Below are positions 8,777 through 16,912 of a DNA stretch of 33,501 bases, piece by piece. The translations under genes were made by a program, and so were the position numbers. This stretch comes from an uncultured Caulobacterales bacterium (lineage in GTDB: Bacteria; Pseudomonadota; Alphaproteobacteria; Caulobacterales; Caulobacteraceae): positions 1 to 33,501 of the forward strand of contig CAIOJR010000152.1 of assembly GCA_903858685.1 (NCBI GenBank), in the 5' to 3' direction. How positions within the stretch are numbered: the first letter of the stretch is position 1; every line of letters begins with the position of its first letter. The notes beneath the pieces were generated by a model. That model was not told the origin of the DNA, ran no database searches, and was given only the letters and a program-made list of their open reading frames with translations.

Positions 8777-9742
8777 TCACGGGGCGCGCAAGGTGGGACC
8801 CGTCTTCAGCACCTGGCTGGAGTCGGCGACACAGAGCCGCGCCAGTTGCTGCGCGCGATCGGATAGCTGTCTGTAGTCGTGGTAAGATATGCCCGGAACG
8901 ATCGGCTCCCTGAACCACGGAGCGTAGAATTCGAGATTTGGGATAGCGCGCATGGATGGCGACAGATTAGGCGTGCCGCCATGCCAGGCGCGCACATCCC
9001 GCACCATGACCGCGCCAGCCGGCGCCGGGCACACCGTGCTCAGCCGCATCCATTCGGGCTCATCGCACAGCTTGGGTATCGGCGCCCTGGACTTCTGCGT
9101 TCCGGGTATCTGCCGCGTCGGACCATTCAGACGCGTGACCTCCTGAGGCAGGAAGTTGACACAGACATAGGGACACGGAAGGTCCCGGATATTGAACTGT
9201 CCGGTAGGATCGTGGAAGGCGCTGAAGGGCGTCGTGGCCGGATCCTTCCAGTCCCGAATATCAGAATGAAGGGGCTGATATTCCACGGCCCCCGGAAGAC
9301 AGAAATCACCGCTTGCGGCCCGCAACGCATAGTCGGGCGAGCCAAAGATGGCGGTCACAATATCGGACACGACGGCAAGCTCCAGAAGCATTTGCCACTC
9401 TGGGCGATGCAACTGGCTGCGTGTCAGGCTGGAACCGCCGAAGGAGTAGCGGCGCGCGCCCCGATTGCCGGCAAGCCCTGTGTCCAATGCGAGAATCTCA
9501 TCCGCCACTTCACGACATCCCCGCGCCAGAATGTCGACCTGCTCATCATTGAGGATGTCGGCAATGACCACAAATCCATCTCGGTGGAACAGCTCGACCG
9601 CCCGTTCAATGTCGGTGGGTCTGAGGATTTCCAGCCCCTTGATCCCGTTATGAGCTTCAAGGCGGGCCCGTAACGCCATGACCTCGGAGGTCTGACATCC
9701 ATCCACCAGCTCCACCCCAACTGCACCCTCAGCGACTGACAT
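8777..9742 (-). CDS. Phytanoyl-CoA dioxygenase (PhyH) family protein
   Basis: A 321-residue PhyH-type Fe(II)/2-oxoglutarate dioxygenase. His159-x-Asp161 (QPLHSDIRDW), distal His254 (RAWHGGTPN) and Arg265 (PSMRAIPNLEF) form the expected iron and cosubstrate sites, and HRDGFVVIADILNDEQV is the family N-terminal segment. The ATG at 9742 is chosen because GGGAGG lies five bases upstream. A GTG six bases earlier overlaps that site. It is only distantly similar to the dioxygenase at 4770-5624 and is longer. It sits between a sugar-type symporter and the alpha/beta hydrolase in one minus-strand run, so it probably hydroxylates an intermediate of that unidentified catabolic route. Confidence 0.88.
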   Translation of the reverse strand: MSVAEGAVGVELVDGCQTSEVMALRARLEAHNGIKGLEILRPTDIERAVELFHRDGFVVIADILNDEQVDILARGCREVADEILALDTGLAGNRGARRYSFGGSSLTRSQLHRPEWQMLLELAVVSDIVTAIFGSPDYALRAASGDFCLPGAVEYQPLHSDIRDWKDPATTPFSAFHDPTGQFNIRDLPCPYVCVNFLPQEVTRLNGPTRQIPGTQKSRAPIPKLCDEPEWMRLSTVCPAPAGAVMVRDVRAWHGGTPNLSPSMRAIPNLEFYAPWFREPIVPGISYHDYRQLSDRAQQLARLCVADSSQVLKTGPTLRAP

Positions 9743-9853
9743 GAACACCTCCCGGATTGCGTGTTGTCCTACCGGCCCCGTTTCGCCCCGCCATCATGTG
9801 CTGGATCGGTCACGGCGCCGAGGGCACGAGGTGGGATTTCTGACCGCATCAAC

Positions 9854-11311
9854 TCAAACAAGCGGAACCGTCCGACCGAGAGCCCGCGCAATGTCTGCGT
9901 GGCGGGCGCGCGTGATGGCGTAGGAGGAAAAGATGACCAGGGCCAGGATGGCGATTATCGCCGCCACCGGCCCCCAGATCAGCACCAGCCTGATCTGCAG
10001 GTCGGGCGTCAGAACGGCGCCGACCGAACGACCGACATCCTTAGGAAAATGCACAAGGTCCAGAGCCGCCCCGGCGGCCATCACGCCCAGCCCGGTCGCC
10101 GCCTTGCCCGCAAACCCAAGGCCCGCAAAGTAGAGGCCTTCCCGTCGCCGACCAAAGAGAAATTCGTGTTCGTCGGCCGCGTCGGCCATCATGGACGGAT
10201 AGGCCACCGTGACAAAGCCGACTCCAATGCCCGCAACAAAGGAATTGATCTGCATCGGCAAAAGGGCGGCGTCGCCGAGTGGAGTGTAAACGCCCGTGAT
10301 CATCAGCCCCTGAAGCACCAGCCAGTTTGCGATGAGAAGCGCAAATCCGAGCACCACGACGTTCTTCTTTTCTAACACCTTCTGCAGCACCGGAGCCGCC
10401 GTCACGCCAAGAAGCATGCCAAAAAGGTATGCGTAGCCGATGAACTGGATCAGCTCGCTCTTCATCCGCCAAACGAAAATGAAGGCATGATTATTGAGGC
10501 TGGCGTTCAGCCCAAGCGCGGCGAAGAGCACCACGGCGGACACAAACAGCAAACGGAACGACCTGTTTGCGAATATCTCCATCACCTCGCCCGGCAAGCG
10601 TCGCAACATGTTCCCGGATGCTTGTTCTGGCTGAGGCAGTCTGGCGGCGTATCGCCAAACGCCAAGGCAGGACAGGGACAGGCAGACGAACAATAGCCCG
10701 GAAACCGACCACCCAAAGCCCGGATAACCTTCGGGACGCTGCAGGCCTCCATGGGCGAAGAACACAGAATAACCTGTCGCCATGATGACCACCGCCGTCA
10801 AAAGGCCCGCGACCGCCCGGTACATGACCACGCTGGTGCGCTCCGCATAGTCCGTCGCCAATTCCGCGCCCAGGGCGATATAGGGGACGTTAAACAGGGA
10901 AATGGTGCTGCGGGCGGCGATCGACATGACCGTCAGCCAACCGAACAGTCCGACCTGCGCCAGGCCCTTGGGTGGCGAAAAGAGCAGACCGACTGAGACA
11001 GCGATCAGAGGCGAGGCCAGGATCATGAGCGGCAGGCGCCTGCCAAGGCGGGACTTCAGATTGTCCGACCACGACCCTGCCAGAGTGTCGATCACGGCGT
11101 CAAAGGCGAGACTGACCGCCAGCGCCGCCCCCACCAGTGCGCCGGACAGTCCAAGGACAGCGGAATAGTAGAAGAAGACGAAGCCGATGGCTGTATCGAA
11201 CCCGCCGCTTTGAGCAGCTTGACCCAGGCTGTAAGCCAGCTTGACTGGCAGGGGCGGTCGCGTCGCGCGCGCCGTCACAATGTCGGATTCGGCTTCCTGA
11301 CCGTATGGCAA
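9854..11311 (-). CDS. MFS transporter, GPH/MelB-like cation symporter
   Basis: An inner-membrane carrier with about 12 hydrophobic segments. It resembles the glycoside-pentoside-hexuronide:cation symporter (MelB, MFS_2) family: KLAYSLGQAA start, an Asp-rich first helix region (FDAVIDTLAGSWSDNLKSRLGRR), NVPYIALGAEL and the YAERTSVVMYR motif. Such carriers take up glycosides or uronides with Na+ or H+. The start is unclear. TTG at 11311 has GGGGA six bases upstream; GTG at 11278 and an upstream GTG at 11389 are alternatives. Family homology starts around the PLPVKLAYS segment. It lies downstream of the AEC carrier and ThuA-like gene in the same direction. The substrate may be a plant glycoside, but nothing in the sequence identifies it. 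Confidence 0.85.
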   Translation of the reverse strand: MPYGQEAESDIVTARATRPPLPVKLAYSLGQAAQSGGFDTAIGFVFFYYSAVLGLSGALVGAALAVSLAFDAVIDTLAGSWSDNLKSRLGRRLPLMILASPLIAVSVGLLFSPPKGLAQVGLFGWLTVMSIAARSTISLFNVPYIALGAELATDYAERTSVVMYRAVAGLLTAVVIMATGYSVFFAHGGLQRPEGYPGFGWSVSGLLFVCLSLSCLGVWRYAARLPQPEQASGNMLRRLPGEVMEIFANRSFRLLFVSAVVLFAALGLNASLNNHAFIFVWRMKSELIQFIGYAYLFGMLLGVTAAPVLQKVLEKKNVVVLGFALLIANWLVLQGLMITGVYTPLGDAALLPMQINSFVAGIGVGFVTVAYPSMMADAADEHEFLFGRRREGLYFAGLGFAGKAATGLGVMAAGAALDLVHFPKDVGRSVGAVLTPDLQIRLVLIWGPVAAIIAILALVIFSSYAITRARHADIARALGRTVPLV

Positions 11312-11491
11312 CCGCTTTCCCCACCTTGTCCGCGAGACATCGCCACGGATCATTCTTGTCAGCCGCGCAATCAAGCAGGCCGTCGTCACGACTTCAATGC
11401 CAATGGAGCCCGGATTTCGTCCTCAGTCGAGCAAAAACGGACGGCATTCGGGACGCTTCCGTCCCGGCTCTTCCCACCGTGCAAGGCGGGG

Positions 11492-12454
11492 TCACATTAT
11501 CGGGTGCGACACGCCCAAAAGCCAGATTAGGGCCGTGAGGGTGAAGAAGGACAGGATCGTGGCCGCCAACATGGCGGCGGCGCTGTTGGCTTCATAGCCG
11601 TGCGCCTGGGCCAGGATCGGGTAGATGCTCAGCATGGGGGCCGCCGACATGATGATCGCCGCCGCGGCCAGTTGTGGCGACAAGGGCGCCATGCCTGTCA
11701 TCGCCAGGATTTGAAGCGCAATGAAGACGAGCGCCGGAAACACAAGGAGCTTACCCACCAGGATCGGCGAAATATTGGGAAGCAATCCCCTGAGGGAATG
11801 TCCGACAAGGGAGCCGCCCACGACAAACAAGGACAGAGCCGCACTTGAAGCGGCCACCAGACCGACGGTCCGGGTCACGACGTCAGGCGGCTTCACGCCG
11901 CTGACCGAGACCAGGGCGCCGACAAACATGGCCACGACCATGGGGTTGCGGGCTAGGCGCCGTAGCGATCCCAGAAGCGCCTCGCCCCAGCCCTGCCCTT
12001 CGACCTGGCGTCGGTCCGCCATGATGAACAGGATGGGCAGAACCACCAGATTTTCCACCAGCATGTTCATCGCCAGCGCCACACCGGCTATCCCCGGGAA
12101 CAGCATGGACAGGATCGGAAAGCCGATAAAGCCGCTGTTGGAGCAGGACATGCCCATGGCGTGAAAGGTGCTGGCCGTGGCGCTCAGGCCCTGAACGCGA
12201 CGGCTGAACAGATAGCCAAGGCTAAGGACGACGAGCGACGCCGCCAGATAGGCCAACAGATATTGCGGGTTCAGGATCTCTGCGATCCGCCTTTGAGCGA
12301 CCGAGCTGAACATCAAGGCCGGCAAGGCCAGATTGACCACATAGCGGCCAAAGACGCGCATATCCGCGCTCGAAAACAGCCCCAGACGCGTCAGGCTGTA
12401 TCCGGCCAGAACCGACAGATAGATGGGGCCCGTAATGGCCAGAATCTGGATCAT
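11492..12454 (-). CDS. AEC family (auxin efflux carrier-like) transporter
   Basis: A 320-residue inner-membrane protein with about 10 hydrophobic helices in two repeats. It opens with ITGPIYLSVLAGYSLTRLGLFSSADMRVFGRYVVNLALPALMF divided over the first helices. The mid-protein SNSGFIGFPIL and the C-terminal AAAAIIMSAAPMLSIYPILAQAHGYE are typical of the AEC/BASS-related permeases, which move small carboxylates or other organic anions. The ATG at 12454 begins 22 bp after the ThuA-like stop, so the two genes are almost certainly cotranscribed. Direction of transport and substrate are unknown. An anion exporter or importer would suit a pathway releasing organic acids. Confidence 0.88.
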   Translation of the reverse strand: MIQILAITGPIYLSVLAGYSLTRLGLFSSADMRVFGRYVVNLALPALMFSSVAQRRIAEILNPQYLLAYLAASLVVLSLGYLFSRRVQGLSATASTFHAMGMSCSNSGFIGFPILSMLFPGIAGVALAMNMLVENLVVLPILFIMADRRQVEGQGWGEALLGSLRRLARNPMVVAMFVGALVSVSGVKPPDVVTRTVGLVAASSAALSLFVVGGSLVGHSLRGLLPNISPILVGKLLVFPALVFIALQILAMTGMAPLSPQLAAAAIIMSAAPMLSIYPILAQAHGYEANSAAAMLAATILSFFTLTALIWLLGVSHPIM

Positions 12455-12476
12455 CCGCCAGCCTGTAGCTGGAAAC

Positions 12477-13493
12477 TCAACGGGAGTCAGGGGTGCAGAA
12501 AGGCTCCGCCCCCATCACAGACTTGAGTCCGCCCAGGATCATCTTGCGAAACGCCTCTGCGCCCGGCACGGCGTCAGCGCCGTCATTGAACACACGGGCG
12601 TCATGGCCCAGCGTCGTGGCCCACACCTTGCCGCCGTCATAATACTGGCACCAGACGACCGGGTGAAAATCGCCGTGCCCGGGATGGCTGCCGATCGCCC
12701 GCTCTGCCGCCGGGCCAGGCGCACGACGGGGGAAGGCTCCCGGCGGCATGGGCGCAGGCGCCGAGGTCAGGGCGCGATAGGACTGCTCGTCCACGGTCGC
12801 CAGAAACCGCACATGGGTTGGAAACGGCACAAGGTCGTACCATTCATCCTGAAACGCCCAGCGCCTTGGCAGGTCGCGGGTGGAGGCGTCCTTGGCGTTC
12901 AGGGTCACCACGTCGCCGGTCCGATAGGGCTTGTGGCTGTAGAAGTTGGCGCCGCCCAGCAGCCCCTCGTAATAGGGCCAGTTATACAGCGTGCCAAAGG
13001 CGTTGTGGATCGCCACGAACCCGCCCCCGCCCCGCATGAACTGGCGCAGTGCAGTCTTGGCGTCGTCGTCCAGATTGTCGCGTGAGGTGGAGTAGAAGAT
13101 CACAGCATTATAGGCGTCCAGAGCCGTCATCTGGGCCGGGTCCTCTGTATAGTCGAGCCTTATGCCCGCCTCGGCGGCCAGTTTCAGCATGCCCTTCTGA
13201 ACCGCGTTCTCGTCCGTCAAAGCCGGATTCAGGCCGGGCGCAAGAGCCGGTCCAAGGGCGGCATGGCGCGGTCCGGCCGTGCGGGTATAGAGCAGAACCC
13301 GATAGACCTTGGTCGCTGCACGCGGCCAGTTGTGAAAACAGGCTGGATCGACTCCGCGACAGACCCCGTAATCGGCCTCCCCCAGATTGGCGTTGATCGC
13401 GCCGCCCGGAGGCTGCGTCCCGGCCAGACCCGTCAAAGGCAGACCAAGCATGGCGGCGCCGATCAGCGCGGCCCGGATGTGGCGATGAACCAT
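12477..13493 (-). CDS. Exported ThuA-like domain protein
   Basis: A 338-residue protein with an N-terminal signal sequence (about residues 1-24, MVHRHIRAALIGAAMLGLPL then TGLAG). It has a ThuA-like (trehalose-utilisation, glutamine-amidotransferase-like) domain, shown by AVIFYSTSRDNLDD, FMRGGGGFVAIHNAFG, WPYYEGLLGGANFYSHKP and the late GGKVWATTLGHDARVF. Exported ThuA-like proteins commonly sit in sugar or glycoside utilisation loci, but their chemistry is poorly defined. The ATG at 13493 has GGGAG nine bases upstream; an earlier GTG frame start would destroy the signal peptide. A 7-bp-stem hairpin (13509-13529) lies just before the ribosome binding site. It heads the run to the AEC carrier, below a terminator that follows the TonB receptor. 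Confidence 0.87.
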   Translation of the reverse strand: MVHRHIRAALIGAAMLGLPLTGLAGTQPPGGAINANLGEADYGVCRGVDPACFHNWPRAATKVYRVLLYTRTAGPRHAALGPALAPGLNPALTDENAVQKGMLKLAAEAGIRLDYTEDPAQMTALDAYNAVIFYSTSRDNLDDDAKTALRQFMRGGGGFVAIHNAFGTLYNWPYYEGLLGGANFYSHKPYRTGDVVTLNAKDASTRDLPRRWAFQDEWYDLVPFPTHVRFLATVDEQSYRALTSAPAPMPPGAFPRRAPGPAAERAIGSHPGHGDFHPVVWCQYYDGGKVWATTLGHDARVFNDGADAVPGAEAFRKMILGGLKSVMGAEPFCTPDSR

Positions 13494-13508
13494 CAGATCT
13501 TGCTCCCT

Positions 13509-13529
13509 CGTCGCGTCCAAATCGCGACG
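13509..13529 (-). other. Hairpin in the leader of the ThuA-like gene
   Basis: CGTCGCG (13509-13515) and CGCGACG (13523-13529) pair perfectly around a 7-base loop. On the minus strand the hairpin lies directly before the AGGGAG ribosome binding site, so it could protect the 5' end after processing or influence translation. It may also be chance in GC-rich DNA. Confidence 0.4.
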
Positions 13530-13535
13530 CCTGTC

Positions 13536-13572
13536 CAAACAAAAGGCCGCCGCCCCGGAAGGGCGACGGCCT
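13536..13572 (-). terminator. Strong intrinsic terminator after the second TonB receptor
   Basis: Read on the minus strand, AGGCCGTCGCCC pairs with GGGCGGCGGCCT around a TTCCG loop. This gives 12 paired positions with one U-G wobble, followed by TTTGTTTG. It lies 23 bp after the receptor stop and 43 bp before the ThuA-like start, so it separates high-level receptor transcription from the downstream block. Confidence 0.85.
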
Positions 13573-13595
13573 GATGCGTTACACTGACTGCTCGA

Positions 13596-16553
13596 CTACC
13601 ACTTCTTGCGGGCGCCGATGGAAATCACCCGGCCGATCGGGCTGGCGGCGAAGCTGTCATAACCGCTGGCGCCTGCCGAGGAGAATGTGTTGTAGAAGGG
13701 CGGCGTGGTGTCGAACAGGTTCGTCACATCCGCATAGACCTGGGTTCCGCTCAACAATCCCTTGCTCTGGAAGTCGTAGGACAGGTGGGCGTCCACGGTG
13801 TCGAGCGCGCTCACGCTGTCGCCGCCGCCGGTCGGAATGCCTTGTGCATTCTTCACCAGCGGATTCACCGCTGAACCGCTCCAGTTCTTGTAGGAGCCGG
13901 TGTGGTTCCAATAGACCGTCGCGCCCACTGGCCCATTGCTCCAGCCGATGCTGGACCGCATCTGCAGCTGAATCGACGGGAAGGTCGTGTTGTAGCCGGT
14001 GGTGTTCAGCACGCTGAAGGTCGGTGTCCCGGCGCCGACCTGCTGGTCGAACTTGGTCTCGTAGGAGCCGCCGCTGGCGATGTCGAACTTACCGATCGAT
14101 GTGTTGAAGGTGTAGCTGGCCGAAACATCGACCCCTTCGACCCACAGGTTCAGAACATTGCCCTGCTGATAATTGTACACAAAATAGACCGTTCCCGGCA
14201 GGGTGCTGGTCGTGCCCAGATTACCCTGCAAGGCCGCGATCTGTGCTGCAGTCGCCCCGCCTGGGAAGATGGTCAGGCGCGAGGCGAGCGCTGGCGAGTT
14301 GACCGCCAGAGCCGGGACCGGCGAGGTGATCGCTCCCTGGATCTCATTGTGCCAGTAGGTGGCCGACAGGTTGAAGCCGTGGAAATAGGTCGGCGTATAA
14401 TCAAAGCCGACCGACCAGCTCTTGCCCGTTTCAGCGTGCAGATTGGCATTGCCGCCAGAGATCTGGGCGCCAGTGACCGTTGAGTTTCCGATCTGGCAGG
14501 TCACAGCGGTCGCCGAACAGCCCGGCAGGCTGACAAGTTGCGGGAACAGGGCCACCGGCACGTTGACCGCGCCCAGACCATAGTTGCCGAAGCCGGATTC
14601 GCCGGTGATGCCGTTGCCTGCGGTCGAGCCGTGGCTGGTCATGGCCGGGGCCACGAAGGATTCAGCATAGCTGGCCCGCAGCTTGAGCGTGCGATCCACT
14701 TCCCAGTTCACGCCCAGCTTGGGGTTGGTCGTTTCGCCAAAGTCGCTGTAACGGTCGACGCGGCCCGACAGATTGACATCGACCTTGCGCACCCACGGCA
14801 CGTTCTGCTCTGGCGACACCACCGGCACCAGCAGCTCGGCATAGCCGGACGTGACATCGCGGTTATAGGACAGGTTCGTCGTCGACGAGCCGGTCGAGGA
14901 CGGGCCAATGCCCAGCGGACGAACAATGTCCTGGGTCAGGGTGTAGAAGATCAGTTCGCCGCCAAGGGCCAGCTTCACATCGCCGGCCGGTAATGCAAAC
15001 AGCTTGCCGTCCAGGCCGATCTTGGCGTCGCGGATCGTGTGATGCGACAGATAGCTCTGAGCGGAATCGGTCAGAGACTTCAGGGTCGCCGCCGAGGTCT
15101 GATTGCCGCCAATATTGAAGGGATCCAGGGCCGTCGCCGCCGTCAGCGGGGAGTTCAGCGCAATGATGGAGGTGCCCGGAATAGAGACCGCCGTCTGGCT
15201 GCCAGACCCGTTGGTCGTGCCGTTCAGCGCCAGATAGGCGCAGGTCGTGCAAACCTGCCCGAGGATCAACTGACGTGAAACATTGTCTCCCGCCAGAAAC
15301 GAGGCGTTTGCGCGCCAGTTGTCGTCCACCTTGTACTCAAGCTTGGCGTTGACAAACAGCGAGCGCTCTTCGGTATCGATATGGGCGCCCGGTCCGAGCA
15401 GCGGGTCTGCATCCCACCGTACGGTTTCCGACGTCGCCGTGCTGCCCGGAACCGCCACCCAGAAGGGATTGATCTGATTGGGATGCGCAGTGTTTCCCGG
15501 TCCGAAAATGGTGGCGGTCACGGCGCCGCGCGTGGTGCGCTGGACGTCTTCGCGGTCGGAATAGTCGATGTCGGCGCTGGCGACCAGGCGCTCGTTCAGC
15601 TCCTGACTGATCTTGACCAGTACGCTATTGCGCTGCTCACGCGGCAGGATGTCAGCCACGCCGGAATAGTCGCACATGGCGTTGACTGTGGCGCTGGAGA
15701 CGCCAGCCGTATAGGGCGCGGGATAGATCAGGCTGGAGCCTGCAGGCTGAATCGTCGACTGACCACAGTTGAACGAGGCCAGATTGCTCCCACCCTGGCT
15801 GAGGTGGTTGGCGTGGGCGAAGCTGCGATCCTTGGCCTGAAGCGCACTCTTCAGCGAATAGTCATAGGCCACCAGAACCGAGCCGGTGTCCCAGGTCTTG
15901 CCGCCGACAAAGCCAGCCGAGGTCTTGTCATAGCTGTCGCCAAAGCCCTGTTGGGCCTGAGCTTCAAAGCCGTTGTAGTTCTTGCGGGTGATGAAGTTCA
16001 CGACCCCCGCCACAGCGTCGGAGCCGTAGATCGACGAAGCCCCGTCGGCCAGCACTTCCACCCGCTCAAGTGCAAGCGGCGGAATGATGTTCGGGTCGGC
16101 GAGGGTGTGATTCAGGCCGCTGAGTGAGAACCGGTGGCCGTCAATCAGGATCAGGGTCGAGTTGGAGGCGCTGGCCCCCAGGCCGTGAATGGTGGGCGCG
16201 TCGGTGCCCGCACCGTCAGCCGAACCGAAAGACCCCTGCCCTGCGCTGCCCAGGCCGACAACGGCAGGCACGCTCTTCAGCACATCCTGAACCGTTTGCG
16301 CGCCGGTCTTCTCAATGGCGGCCGCATTGACCACAGTCACACTGTCGCCGACCGGCGCGGCGCCGCGGATACTGGTGCCCGTCACCACAACGGCGGTGAC
16401 TTCGTTGGCGGAGGAGGCGTCAGTCGCGCCCGCTGCGGCGTCAGCATGAGCCGTCGCCAAGGGCGCCACAGCCAGGAGGGCCGTGATGGCCACACTGCCA
16501 AAAAGGCGGCTGGCGCGGTTGTTCGCAGAGGTAACCCCCCGGTTCGTCTTCAT
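13596..16553 (-). CDS. TonB-dependent outer-membrane receptor
   Basis: A 985-residue TonB-dependent receptor. Residues 1-38 or so form the signal peptide (SVAITALLAVAPLATAHA then DAAAG). TonB-box-like AVVVTGTSIRG follows, then a plug with TVQDVLKSVPAV, TLILIDGHRF, ERVEVLADGASSIYGSDAVAG and VVNFITRKNY, and a 22-strand-type barrel ending GRVISIGARKKW (aromatic C-terminus). The plug is the form common in sphingomonads and Caulobacter. The ATG at 16553 follows GGGAG; longer in-frame starts lack a signal peptide. Its promoter has TTGACA and a copy of the operator also found in the quinate-type cluster, so I infer that it imports that cluster's substrate, for example a quinate or shikimate ester. 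A strong terminator follows. Confidence 0.94.
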   Translation of the reverse strand: MKTNRGVTSANNRASRLFGSVAITALLAVAPLATAHADAAAGATDASSANEVTAVVVTGTSIRGAAPVGDSVTVVNAAAIEKTGAQTVQDVLKSVPAVVGLGSAGQGSFGSADGAGTDAPTIHGLGASASNSTLILIDGHRFSLSGLNHTLADPNIIPPLALERVEVLADGASSIYGSDAVAGVVNFITRKNYNGFEAQAQQGFGDSYDKTSAGFVGGKTWDTGSVLVAYDYSLKSALQAKDRSFAHANHLSQGGSNLASFNCGQSTIQPAGSSLIYPAPYTAGVSSATVNAMCDYSGVADILPREQRNSVLVKISQELNERLVASADIDYSDREDVQRTTRGAVTATIFGPGNTAHPNQINPFWVAVPGSTATSETVRWDADPLLGPGAHIDTEERSLFVNAKLEYKVDDNWRANASFLAGDNVSRQLILGQVCTTCAYLALNGTTNGSGSQTAVSIPGTSIIALNSPLTAATALDPFNIGGNQTSAATLKSLTDSAQSYLSHHTIRDAKIGLDGKLFALPAGDVKLALGGELIFYTLTQDIVRPLGIGPSSTGSSTTNLSYNRDVTSGYAELLVPVVSPEQNVPWVRKVDVNLSGRVDRYSDFGETTNPKLGVNWEVDRTLKLRASYAESFVAPAMTSHGSTAGNGITGESGFGNYGLGAVNVPVALFPQLVSLPGCSATAVTCQIGNSTVTGAQISGGNANLHAETGKSWSVGFDYTPTYFHGFNLSATYWHNEIQGAITSPVPALAVNSPALASRLTIFPGGATAAQIAALQGNLGTTSTLPGTVYFVYNYQQGNVLNLWVEGVDVSASYTFNTSIGKFDIASGGSYETKFDQQVGAGTPTFSVLNTTGYNTTFPSIQLQMRSSIGWSNGPVGATVYWNHTGSYKNWSGSAVNPLVKNAQGIPTGGGDSVSALDTVDAHLSYDFQSKGLLSGTQVYADVTNLFDTTPPFYNTFSSAGASGYDSFAASPIGRVISIGARKKW

Positions 16554-16912
16554 GTTCGCTTCTCCCTGAACAGTCCGTATTTTTCTTGTTGAGACCGACC
16601 CCGCAGTGCGCGAGGCCGCAGATGATCCGTAGGCGCGGTGCTTGATGCACCGAAGAAATCTCTCTTTAGGTCCGACCCGTTGCGCGTCTCCATCGCGGCG
16701 ACGCAGGATCGTTTGGTTATCAGAACTAACCAGATGGTCCATGTCAAGCCGGACACACTGGCCACAATTTCAGCAAACCTCCAGGTGCGACCTAAATGAC
16801 ACCCTTTTGACAGTGGTCAGGCGCCCCCATGGCAACCGGATCCGCCTTGCTGAATGGCGATCGAACACCGCAGGGCTTACCAGGCCCCACCCTTGGGGGT
16901 CAGATTGTCGCC
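16554..16912. other. Intergenic region between aroE-like gene and TonB receptor
   Basis: About 360 bp. The receptor-proximal half is an untranslated leader of roughly 150 bases following the promoter at 16714-16747. The other half follows the aroE-like stop; CCCAC and GGGGG tracts there could form a weak hairpin but have no T run. I see no gene. Confidence 0.5.
16714..16747 (-). promoter_or_regulatory. Promoter and operator of the TonB receptor gene
   Basis: On the minus strand, TTGACA (16747-16742) is a consensus -35 box, and 17 bases later TCTGAT or the overlapping TGATAA could serve as -10. The spacer contains GACCATCTGGTTAGTT (16739-16724), which matches the best operator copy near the esterase at 12 of 16 positions. 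A second symmetric element, TGGTTA-7-TAACCA (16714-16732), overlaps it. Bound repressor would block RNA polymerase. The regulator is inferred to be the TetR protein encoded at 22463-23164. Confidence 0.65.
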
